A DNA stretch of 64,000 nt, taken from Isoetes taiwanensis (Eukaryota > Streptophyta > Lycopodiopsida > Isoetales > Isoetaceae). The position numbers were made by a program, and so were the translations under genes. Below, piece after piece: positions 55,621-64,000 of the stretch. Numbering within the stretch: the stretch's first letter is position 1; each line of letters opens with the position of its first letter. Below the pieces are notes generated by a model, which had not been told where the DNA came from, ran no database searches, and was given only the letters and a program-made list of their open reading frames with translations. The DNA lies in assembly GCA_021234155.1 (NCBI GenBank), contig JAJEKV010000001.1, forward strand, positions 681,927 to 745,926. Direction: 5' to 3'.

Positions 55621-55813
55621 AACCAAAATGCCCATACTCATTTGATAGCCTCCTTATAAAATGGTAAAGAAGGTTCTTTTTTTTGCATCTATGCATGTGG
55701 GATATTTGTGCATGCCCTAAATTTAGAACAATCTTAAACGGGTTTGAGTACCTTTAAGTATGTACTTGATACCCTTAAGTATATGTGAAACATATTTATT
55801 TAATAAAAATAAT

Positions 55814-55872
55814 GCTTGGTCTAGTGGTTAGAATGCGGGCTTAAGGGGCAATGATTAGGGTTCAAATTCCTC
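55814..55872 (+). mobile_element. tRNA-derived SINE head
   Basis: TGGTCTAGTGG (55817-55827) fits an RNA polymerase III A box, and GGTTCAAATTCC (55859-55870) fits a B box with one extra base. The interval of about 30 bases is normal. The cloverleaf is not complete and an unrelated AT-rich tail follows, so this is a SINE or tRNA-pseudogene head rather than a working tRNA. Confidence 0.6.
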
Positions 55873-55907
55873 CAAAGAATATGAAAAATTTTAAAAGCCT
55901 CCCTTAA

Positions 55908-56270
55908 AGTTCGAAAGCATGCAACATAGATCGAGGATCTTGATTGCATCAATGGCCGAGATTGCGCCATGAGTCCGAAAGCATGAAACGAGATCGAGGA
56001 TCTTGATCCCGATCAATGGCCGAGATTAAGCCACCCCTTAAAGTTCGAAAGTATGCAAATATAGATCGAGGATCTTGATTACATCAATGGCCGAGATTGC
56101 GCCATGAGTCCGGAAAGTATGAAACGTCGATCGAGGATCTTGATCCCGATCAATGGCCGAGATTGGCGCCACATGGCAAATCTCCATAAAGTCCGAAAGC
56201 ATGCAACGCCGTAGTATCTTGATTGTGATCAATGGTCGAGATTGTGCCATGAGTCCGAGCATGGACCATC
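55908..56270. repeat. Minisatellite, five 62-83-bp units
   Basis: Units start AGT(T/C)CGAAAG(C/T)ATG at 55908, 55972, 56042, 56107 and 56190, with a partial sixth at 56252. Each holds ATCGAGGATCTTGAT, ATCAATGGCCGAGATT and a GCGCCA end. Alternate units (1 and 3; 2 and 4) are most alike, so a higher-order dimer is likely. TTGATC-CC-GATCAA gives each even unit a dyad. Confidence 0.85.
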
Positions 56271-56384
56271 AATCGCCCCAAATACGCCAATCTCCACAGT
56301 AACTGGCTGTCCATCCGGGCCTTTGACGCCGTGATCGCAAAACTCAGATAGAAGAGTATGTTTATGGAGAATTTCACCGCAGGG

Positions 56385-56600
56385 AATATGGCATTAGAGG
56401 TAACTTACTTTGTAGCTTATTCTCCACAACAAAATGGAGTTATGAGTGCAAGAACAGTCCATACCGAATTTCGATAAGGGCCATGTTAAAGCATTTTGGC
56501 TACCAAACTATTTAGGAAAAGGCGAGTCAAATCTACTATATAAATTCAACATAAACTTCCTTCAAGAAGTATAAATGACAAATCACATAAAAGATGGCAT
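56385..56600 (+). pseudogene. Copia integrase core end
   Basis: FMENFTAGNMALEVTYFVAY is followed by SPQQNGVMSARTVHTEFR. The Y-(S/T)PQQNGV-x3-R motif contains the last catalytic residue region of copia integrases; the usual Glu in GVAER is Ser here. Further frames read SFKKYK-like fragments before the LINE insertion. Confidence 0.8.
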
Positions 56601-56744
56601 CTTCGTGTCCCTCAACTACAATGGAAAAGTGTTTGGACATGGGTATGTGATAAGTTGCTTCATCCCAAAGTGGCGCTTTGTGGTAGCAAGCGATCCATAG
56701 ATGCCTCAAATAATAAACAGCCGGGTCCATAGAATTGATAATCG

Positions 56745-57243
56745 GATTTCGTGAGCTCTGGCCCTTTATATAAGCAAAGGGTTGAAAGTATTGAGCATTG
56801 TTTTTCTTGTGTGAGTCATTTCGGCGGCATGATCTTGGTTGTTAATCCTATTTGGCACGCCTTGATCTAATTCTCGCCGCTATCTATCCCCGATGCATGG
56901 CACAAACCGAGAAACGAAGCTTTTCATCTTGTATGTGGTCTGGCTTTTATGGTCCATCCGGAAGAAAAGAAGACTATTTATTTTAAGGACTTGATTCTAC
57001 AGCTTGAGATTCTTCTTCTGGACACATAATAGACTTGTTATGTCTTATAATTATTTTTCTATTGATCAAGAGAAGAAAATACTGGATTTGGCACACTTAC
57101 CTTTTAGATTCATTCTTATGCATACGCATGTGGTTGTGCTCAGCTTGGATTAGTTTGTCCATGGGTTATGTTTGTCTATGCATTTTATGTTGTTACCGCT
57201 TTGATTGGTAAATAAAGCTTGTCATCCTTCAAGAAAAGAAAAA
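56745..57243 (+). mobile_element. LINE 3' fragment inserted in copia
   Basis: VESIEHCFSCVSHF and FHLVCG-LAF followed by EEKKTIYFKDLILQLE match the zf-RVT tail seen at 39534-39866 (DETIEHCFF, FHLASGWLLWSIWK). It ends with a TTGGTAAATAAAGCTTGTC-type 3' UTR and a degraded A-rich tail, AAGAAAAGAAAAAG, at 57229-57243. Copia coding resumes directly after the tail. Confidence 0.65.
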
Positions 57244-57244
57244 G

Positions 57245-57480
57245 AAGGGAATTTTTTATGGTATGGTATGGTACAAAACCAACATATCATATATTTAAGG
57301 TATATGGATGTGAAGTATTTGTACATGTGCCAAAGGAAGTAAGGAAAAAGTTGGATGATAGAATAGAATAGAATAGAATAGAATAGAATAGAATAGAGCA
57401 ATATTATCTTGTAGGGTATGACGAGTAGTCTAAGGCCTATAGGTCAGATAATCCAAAGAAAGAAACAAACAATTTTAGTA
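57245..57480 (+). pseudogene. Copia integrase C-terminal part
   Basis: GTKPTYHIFKVYGCEVFVHV, PKEVRKKLDDR, YYLVGYDE, SKAYRSDNP and RDIYFMKK follow the usual copia order (G-KP--S-LRVFG--A--H-P, KLD, -FVGY, KGYR, RDV-F-E). A pentanucleotide microsatellite interrupts the segment between KLDDR and YYLVGY. Confidence 0.85.
57356..57397. repeat. (ATAGA)n microsatellite
   Basis: About eight perfect tandem copies of ATAGA inside the copia integrase remnant, at a spot that would encode the KLDD-K-x linker. Confidence 0.95.
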
Positions 57481-57959
57481 GGGATATATATTTTATGAAG
57501 AAATAGAAGACAAAAGGACAAGATAAAAGCCGTCCAAAATCGTGGAAAAGGAAGTGAACTAAAACCAAAGTCCTTCAAGGCATAACCTAGATCATAATGA
57601 TAATGGAGATGGAAAGTCTCCAAAAATAGAGACGAAAGTCCGACACGTAGGAACGAACCTAAAAAAATTTAGAAGCAAACAAAGAAAAAAAAAAGTTACC
57701 AAATACAGAGGAAGAACTAAAATGGTTAAGGAAAGAGAAGAGAAGGAGGACAAAAAGCTCAAGACTTCAAGGTGAGATGAAGATTGGCCCAAAGGTGTTT
57801 GATAGAGAAGAAAATGGGAAAAGTCTAAAATTAAAGCGGAACATGAAATAAACAACATTCTTGCTATATTAGAGCCCTGACATTCCATTGTCATATGAGC
57901 AAAGCCAAAAAAAGTGAAGATTCAAAAATTAGAGAAGAGCAATGCAAGAGCAAATGAGT

Positions 57960-58440
57960 TCATTTGAAAAAACACATATGAATTAGTAAAAATATCGAGG
58001 GCAAAAATATTGTTTGAAACAAATGGATATTCAAGGTCAAAACTAGGGCCAAATGGAAAAATCTAAGTAATACAAAGCTCCTACTTAGTGGCACAAGAGT
58101 TTTCTCAAAAAGAAAGAGATAGAATATGATGAGACCTTTTCTTTTTAGTCAAATTAGTAAGTTATGCACATGCATATAAACCGATATGCACCACATGGAT
58201 GTCAAAACAACCTTTCTAAATGCAAATTTAGAAAATGAAATCTTTATGAAGCAAGCCTCCGGTTATGGAATTGAAAATGATATGGTTTGGAGATTAGGAA
58301 GGCTATGTATGGGCTGAAATAGTCACTTAGATAATGGTATTTTTGTACGTGAAATTATAGAATGATGAAAATCTTTATGTGTTTCAAAGAAGGCAAAAAC
58401 CTTTGCATAATAGCACTATATCTTGACGACACATGCAAGG
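57960..58440 (+). pseudogene. Copia reverse transcriptase N-part
   Basis: In broken frames: ETNGYSRSKLGPNGKI, YLVAQEFSQKE, EIEYDETFS, HMDVKTTFLNANLENEIFMK followed by QASGYGIENDMVWRLGRLCM, and finally ALYLDD near 58418-58435. These match the copia RT blocks KARLVAKGFSQ, YDETFSPV, MDVKTAFLNG, LEEEIYM-QPEGF and the catalytic YVDD (here YLDD). Confidence 0.88.
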
Positions 58441-58444
58441 AAAT

Positions 58445-61085
58445 GCCGTAACACAAGAAGTTCTTGAAAATCAAGTATCTAATATCTAGCATTATAACAG
58501 GGGTTTTTTTTTGTGATTTTATACGCTTTTTGGCATGGTTTTCATATGATTTCATGGGCGATTGCAATTAGGTATACTAATCAAGATATCTAGAGTGCAT
58601 GCATATTTCAATGGCATATTATCTATGGTTTTACAATGGTTTTGTATTGTATATTTATACCTTCAGAAATAACTTATCTCTTTACTCCCAAAAATACATG
58701 CAAGTATCGAGACCCTTTACTTTAGGGTTCGTGGAAGAAAGGATTTTAAGGTTTAGCATTTAATGTGAGGAAGAAAAGAGGCGGAGAAGATTCGGCAGGG
58801 AGAAGAAGTGGCGTTCATAGTGGAAATGATCTGATATTATTCGTTAAAAGTGGCGTTCATAGTGGAAATGATCTGATATTATTCGTTAATGGTTCCAGTG
58901 TTGGGCAAAGTCTGCGGCACTATACAAATCCTCCGTCTAGGTTTGCGATTTGATTGTTCAACATCCAATATGTCGGTTCTGCTTCCGTCCACTAAAATCA
59001 TAGTTTCGGACTTTGGCCGGTACACTTTTCTCCAACTGGAATTTATAGGGTTTTTTATGTGAAGAAAACTAGGGTCTGCTGAAGATTTTGACTGCCTGTT
59101 ATCACCGTAGCTATGCATGATAAGTTCCAGTATTCTGCTTCCACTTTGAACTACTGCAATAGAAGAAAGGGCATTCATCTCTATATCTTTTTGTTCTTAG
59201 ATTTCTCTGATTTGGGTGAAAGATTACCTACCCAAGGCAGCATTTGCGTTGGCCTATTTGCTTCTGGGTATTGATGCTTCATTCTCTGATTTTTCCTTTT
59301 AAGTAGAGGCTTCTATTATGGCCCATTCTTTGTTTTATCTAGGACGATTTGATAGTTGGGTGATGAGTTTTTGGTGGGCTGCATCCTGGATCTGCAACGA
59401 AGTGATTCACACAAGCTTCCTTTGTGCCCTTTGATCTTCACAGCCTCCTTCAACAAACTTCCTCTCTGCCCTTTGATCCGCAGGCTTGCAATCGACTCAT
59501 TTAGCAATAGGAAGTAGCCGATTAAAGTTTTAAAAATCCGATTAACTTGAGAAGGAGCAAGAAATTTTCCAATAGGGTGCAAAATATTTGCCCAACACTG
59601 TGGTTTACCTTGTGCATAATTTATCAGTCTTGAATCAGAAGTTATTGGGTGGACTTTTTTTGGAAAGATGGCAGAGGTTAGTTTGAAAATTAGCATACAT
59701 GGTCGCAAAGCTGGGCTCCAGGGATTAGCTGCCAAGGCTAATTGTAGAGGATGTGTAACTCTGGAGAAGGTATCCTTTTTTTCTTTATCAGATTATGGGC
59801 GCAATGCAATCTTAATGTTTGTCTTGTAAAAGACTCTCCCATGAAGATTTTGGAGCTATTTTTAGCTTCCAGAGTTGGGAGACATTCTTCAAGGAGGCCT
59901 TCATGTGGAGATGCCTTTGAATGATTGGGTATTTCGAAGGATTCAAACAATCTAATGAGCTCTACAGACTACAGAGAGGTCCTCTTTCTAGATCTCCTGA
60001 CCAATTCCTATTGATAGTCAATTTGAATACTTTTTTTTTTACAGCACCATCAGGCCTTTATAACAGAGGATTGTAGTCAGGTTTATAAGAAATTAGGCAT
60101 GGAAATTAATAGAAAGTAAATTAGGTGATTTGAAATGCAAACTTTGGGGGTTTGAATTGAGCAATATAATCATAACCTGGCATGCTTTTGTTTTTTCTTG
60201 GCCGGATACAGATCATAGAAGGATATCAAGCCTACAAGCTTGTATTATCTCGCTTATCATGTGAAGCATTAACGCTTTTTGGACTTGTTTTCTGATTGTT
60301 GGTGTAGAAATGTTTTACATTGGATGAGTAGTGCCCTCCAATTTTGTACAATACCGCTTGGCTACATGAAATTGAACTAATGTTCATACTCACGCTTAAC
60401 ATTTGATGTCCTTAGATTTGTCACTTGTGGGAATTTTTTACATTGATGATGAATAGTTTTATCTAGATCAACAGTCCGATAACATGTTTTACCATAAATG
60501 ATGTAATATTATTCTATAATGTTTTAACTTTGTAGCGCTAAGATTCTCATGTAACCGATGGTATGGCGTTGTTTATGCCAAGATATATGTAACATCCGCT
60601 ATGTGGTCACCGTAATGGTTCACCCTGTGTTCAACCGCATGATTAATCGATCAAAAACCAAGTAGAAGAAAGGGGGAGTGAGGAGCATTGATGCTTTCCT
60701 TCAAAGACAACGATGCATAAGTAGCAAATCACCATATTCTTACATAGCTTGTTTATTTTTTTTTTTGGCACTTATGTAGTTACATAAACAACCTCCTATA
60801 GTGTGTATATTTCTTGGCACTTATACACTTACATAAAATGTGCAAACTAGCCCATAAAGTTTACCTATGTTTGTTTTAGTTAAGGCCCGGTACCCCAAAT
60901 TTTTTTAATATAACAATCAACACACAACTATCATTAACATTATTAACACAAACCATTGCATTTAACACATTTAAATTAAAATCCCCTTTAAAACCCCTTT
61001 GGTTTGGGTGCATATTCACACGGGTTACGAGGGCAATGAGTCGCCGGATGGGCATATTTGCCCTTTATTCCAAGATCTGGACCGT
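58445..61085. other. 2.6-kb stretch interrupting copia RT
   Basis: Sequence between the YLDD box and the late RT/RNase H part is not copia-like. It holds a 40-bp tandem duplication (58808-58888), a minus frame of 139 codons (59735-59316) without recognisable motifs, and an AT-rich right part with repeated TGGCACTTAT plus TTACATAAA near 60768-60840. No ends were defined, so an insertion of unknown type or a rearrangement are both possible. Confidence 0.4.
58808..58888. repeat. Perfect 40-bp tandem duplication
   Basis: AGTGGCGTTCATAGTGGAAA with continuation to ATTATTCGTTAA is repeated back to back without a visible difference, so it is recent. Confidence 0.9.
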
Positions 61086-61089
61086 AAGC

Positions 61090-61960
61090 ATCCAATATTA
61101 ATACAATGCTGCAGAAGTTTGGCATGATTGACTGCAAGTTTACACGCACACCACTAGTACCTGAACACAAGATTTCAGCTATTATGAGGCCCAAAATTGA
61201 GCAAGCAATTATAGACATATCAAATGTACCATACATGGAGCTAATAGGGTCAAGCATCAGATGTTAGAAACTATACAAGGCCTGACATATCTTTTGTTGT
61301 GAATTTACTATTAGATATTCTAACAATCTTGGAAGGCAACACTGGATAGCTGCAAAAGGAATTTTAAGATATCTGAAGGGAAGCCAAGAAGAAGGTATAT
61401 TGTACAAAAATGGCGATCTTGTTCTACATGCTTATTGTCATGTAAATTGGACAAGTAATCTTCATCATAGAAAGTCTACATTACAGCTTTGCTTAATGCT
61501 TGGAGGAGGAGTTGTTGCCCTGAAATGTAAGAACCAAATGTTGCAATGTCTTTAGTAGAAGCAAAATATGCCGTGATCTAGTTTAGTAGCTAAAGAAATT
61601 ATCCGCGCTAGAAGATTAGATAAAATGTGGTTTGATTCAAAGAGATGCCACGCTTTGGTATGTAACAAATTCGCTTGCATTGCTCAACATAAAAATTCTG
61701 CCTTCTTCAAAGAACCAAGCACATTGAGTCATATGTACATTTTATTGGAGGAATGGTGGCCAAGAAGTGTGTTCTCTAATAATGCTAGCACACAGAAGAG
61801 ATTGTAGACATACTTTCAAAAGCACCGTATCGAAAAGTTTATGCTATTTAAAACACAACTAGGAGTTACAGATCTCTAAGTCAAGGCAAAGCTTTAGGGG
61901 AAAACAGACATCCAATATCATATGAAAGGGGAAGATGCAATATTTCATGCAAATTATTAA
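61090..61960 (+). pseudogene. Copia late RT and RNase H
   Basis: FGMIDCKFTRTPLVPEHKI, HWIAAKGILRYLKGSQEEGI, HAYCHVNWTSNLHHRKSTLQ, LMLGGGVVALKCKNQ, VAKEIIRARRLDKMWFD and NKFACIAQHKNSAFFKEPST follow the standard copia order up to the RTKHID/HFIRE and DILTKALP boxes (here DILSKAPYRK). Stops and shifts occur throughout. In LHAYCHVNW the first catalytic Asp position appears changed relative to the usual GY-DADWAG. Confidence 0.88.
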
Positions 61961-63610
61961 ATGTTATTTGATTTAATAGTCCATGGTTCATATTCAACCT
62001 GTATGAACTTGTTTTTAAATGTTGAAGATTCAAAGGGTCAAATGACCTAGTGACAGATAAGAAATTTAAATTTAGAAGCATGCTAAATCCAAGTTTTCTG
62101 GTTGTCGATTCTCCAAACCTACAACTTGATTTCGAAATTGATATATTACTCTGTCAAGGAAATGGCAGGATGCGTAATGATGTAAGCCAAGGCAAAATGT
62201 TTCAATGCTTTCCAAAAATTAATAGTGCAAGTTTTGAATCCATTATGAACAATATTTCTATGGTCTAAAGCTTGTTATAGAGAGAGTTTGAATGGTTTAT
62301 ACCACAAGTGCTTTGCAAACCATTGAACCTTGTCTTTTTCATAAGTTTACAAATAACCTCAACCTCATAGAATGGTTATTTAATGAGGGTGATAAAATGA
62401 GTTTTTGAAGATTCAAAATTTTTGGCATCAAGAAGGCCAAAGATTTTAATCCGTAATGACTTGAGAGAATATTAAAAAGTTCTCCACCACCGTAAAAATA
62501 GAAGCTATAGCCATTAGATATTTAGTTACCCAAAATATACCCCAACATGCCAAAGTTACTAACGAATTGTCCCTTAATAGGGTCAATGCAAAGATACCCA
62601 TAATTGCAGCCTCAAATGGGCAAACGATCTATTAAGATTTCCACACCTTTTCAACCATAAACTAGAAATGCTACAATTTTTGTTATGTGATGACCCCTCT
62701 GCATTGCTCTTTTACAAAAACTCCAGACGCCTTCGAAGAACTAAGTAAATTGAGTCATATGTACATTTTATTAGAGACATGGTGGCCAAGAAGTACATTT
62801 TGGTCTAATACATTAGCACATAGGAAATGCACTCTAGACATACTTACAAAAGCAATCACATCAAAAGTTTACGCTTATTCAAATGCAACCAAAAGTCACA
62901 GCTCTAGATCAAGGCAAAGCTTAGAGAAAAACAAACATCCGAATATGATATGAAAGGAAAAAGATGAAGTAGTTCATGTGCACATTAGATGTTATTTGAT
63001 TTAGTAGTTAGGATTCAAAGCCGCCGAATGACCTAGTGATAGATAAGAAATTTAAATCTAAAAACATGCTAAATCCGAAATTGTATTATCAATTCTCGCA
63101 TCTCTACAACTTGATTTTTGAAATTGATATATTGCTCCATGTGGAGGAAATGACAAGATGCAGAATGATGTAAGACAAGACAAAATGTTTTAATGCTTTT
63201 CAAAATGAATAGTGCAAGTTTTGAATCCATTATGAACAATATTCCTGTGGTCTAAAGTTTGTTGTAGAGAGAGTTTGAATGGCTGATACCACAAATGCCT
63301 TGCAAACATTGAACCTTGTCTTTTCATAACTTTGCAATAAGCCTCAAACCTCCCCTGCAAATTGAGAATGCTTTTTGTAATGAGGGTGATAAAATGAGTT
63401 TTCCGGGCAGATCTGAAATTTTTTTGGCATCGGAGAGGCCAAAGACCTTAGTCCACAATCATTTGAGAAGATACTAGAAGGTTCTCCATCATCAAAGAAA
63501 GAACTAGAAGCTATAACGGGTTAGATGTTTAGATATATCCAAAATATACCCCAAGATGCCAACTTATTAACGAATTACCCCTGACAGTGTCAATTTAAAG
63601 ATACCCACAC
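61673..63610. repeat. Tandem duplication of the copia 3' end, period about 1.03 kb
   Basis: AGTCATATGTACATTTTATT at 61727 recurs at 62753. From there the two units align through the RNase H end, GACCTAGTGA(C/T)AGATAAGAAATTTAAAT, GTGCAAGTTTTGAATCC, GAGGGTGATAAAATGAG and AAATATACCCCAA(C/G)ATGCCAA. The second unit ends near 63605 before TACCCACACCCGCG. Each unit holds the end of copia coding plus about 700 bp of AT-rich downstream sequence. Confidence 0.85.
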
Positions 63611-63639
63611 CCGCGCATACGAGGAGTCAATTCCAACTC

Positions 63640-64000
63640 CCACGATCCGTCCGCGGCGCCCCAAATTTTTGTCGATCGCCCTCCCCTCTCGCAGATTTTG
63701 AAGGTAATGCAGACATGGACACCTTTGATCGAGAGGAGTGAACCACGTGGATCGTATTTGGTCGATCAAATAGCATAAACCTTACCTCCAGCCCTTCAAT
63801 CAAGAGGGTTTTAGCCTATTAGATCACCCCAGCGTCCAAGTAGATCCCGAGATTGACTCTAACTAAAGAACCTAACCCCATGAGATAGATTAGTTCTTAT
63901 TATTTATTATGTTGATATGATGGACTGATGGATTCTCGTGGAACTCATTGTATGGGGAAGGGGGTAGAGACTTAAAGCTTAGTAGATGATGCTCCTAGTT
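63640..64000 (+). repeat. Possible start of another LTR, cut by the window
   Basis: The last 60 bp contain AAGGGGGTAGAGAC and ATGATGCTCCTAG. The reverse complement of the chromovirus LTR (29250-29170) contains TTAAGGGGGTAGAGAC and AGTATGCTCCTAG with similar spacing, and CTCTCGTGG precedes at a comparable distance. This may be a divergent LTR of the same family in + orientation. Confidence 0.3.

Larger units (their letters stand above)
56385..61990 (+). mobile_element. Ty1/copia element remnant, nested and broken
   Basis: Copia pol runs in order on the + strand: integrase core end (56385-56600), integrase C-terminal part (57245-57480), RT start (57960-58440) and RNase H (61090-61960). A LINE fragment (56745-57243) and an unrelated 2.6-kb stretch (58445-61085) separate the parts. 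The INT-before-RT order is diagnostic of copia. Gag, protease, the 5' LTR and most of the RT are missing. All frames have stops or shifts. Confidence 0.85.

Noticed and set aside
59316-59735. 139-codon minus frame in the copia interruption
   Set aside because: No recognisable domain, with repeated IKGQRGSL/IKGHKGSL words only; not enough to call a gene.
1-64000. CRISPR arrays, bacterial operons or phage genes
   Set aside because: No regularly spaced identical repeats with unique spacers, no Shine-Dalgarno-led gene strings; content is plant nuclear repeats.

Overview
The window looks like a repeat-rich intergenic stretch of a large plant nuclear genome. The evidence is a Ty3/gypsy chromovirus, a Ty1/copia element, LINE 3' ends, a TRIM, MITE-like inverted-repeat elements, a tRNA-derived SINE head and a receptor-kinase pseudogene, with long AT-rich spacers and GT-AG introns. 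A non-seed vascular plant is only a guess. No intact conventional host gene was found. Nearly everything with coding character is broken by frameshifts or stops. Related repeat copies differ largely by small indels, so part of the breakage may come from base-calling or assembly error.

Layout. 1-6560: strongly T-rich on the + strand, no credible gene. 6.8-8.2 kb: weak decayed coding on the - strand. 8.2-15 kb: AT-rich, with a possible terminal exon near 9.8 kb and short tandem repeats. 15.1-17.0 kb: receptor-kinase pseudogene (-), an unidentified decayed ORF (-) and a LINE-like 3' end with a poly(A) tract. 17.2-21 kb: tandem duplications. 21.8-22.9 kb: decayed transposase-like protein (-). 23.5-27.8 kb: fragments of unidentified + strand genes, the best being a two-exon pseudogene at 26127-27823. 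27.9-37.2 kb: a minus-strand chromovirus with a full 3' LTR, PPT, chromodomain, integrase, RNase H, RT, protease, gag, PBS and a truncated 5' LTR. 37.3-39.9 kb: a decayed + strand gene and a LINE tail.

41.8-55.6 kb: two direct copies of a repeat rich in heat-shock-element-like motifs flank a GC-rich block. The left copy carries a complete TRIM. The block contains a + strand ORF set with weak MULE transposase character. It also contains a - strand Ulp1-like (C48) protease whose core is split by an inferred 4.98-kb intron with an in-frame junction. A 553-bp MITE sits inside the + strand coding block. 55.8-64 kb: SINE head, minisatellite, a copia element broken by a LINE fragment and a 2.6-kb stretch, a 1-kb tandem duplication, and an LTR-like end.

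The most interesting object is an intronless ORF at 35361-35762 (-) encoding a histone H3-fold protein. Its globular part is about 80% identical to canonical H3 by eye, but its N-tail is unrelated. It lies inside the chromovirus, between the PBS and gag and in the same orientation, so it may be a histone variant captured by a retrotransposon.
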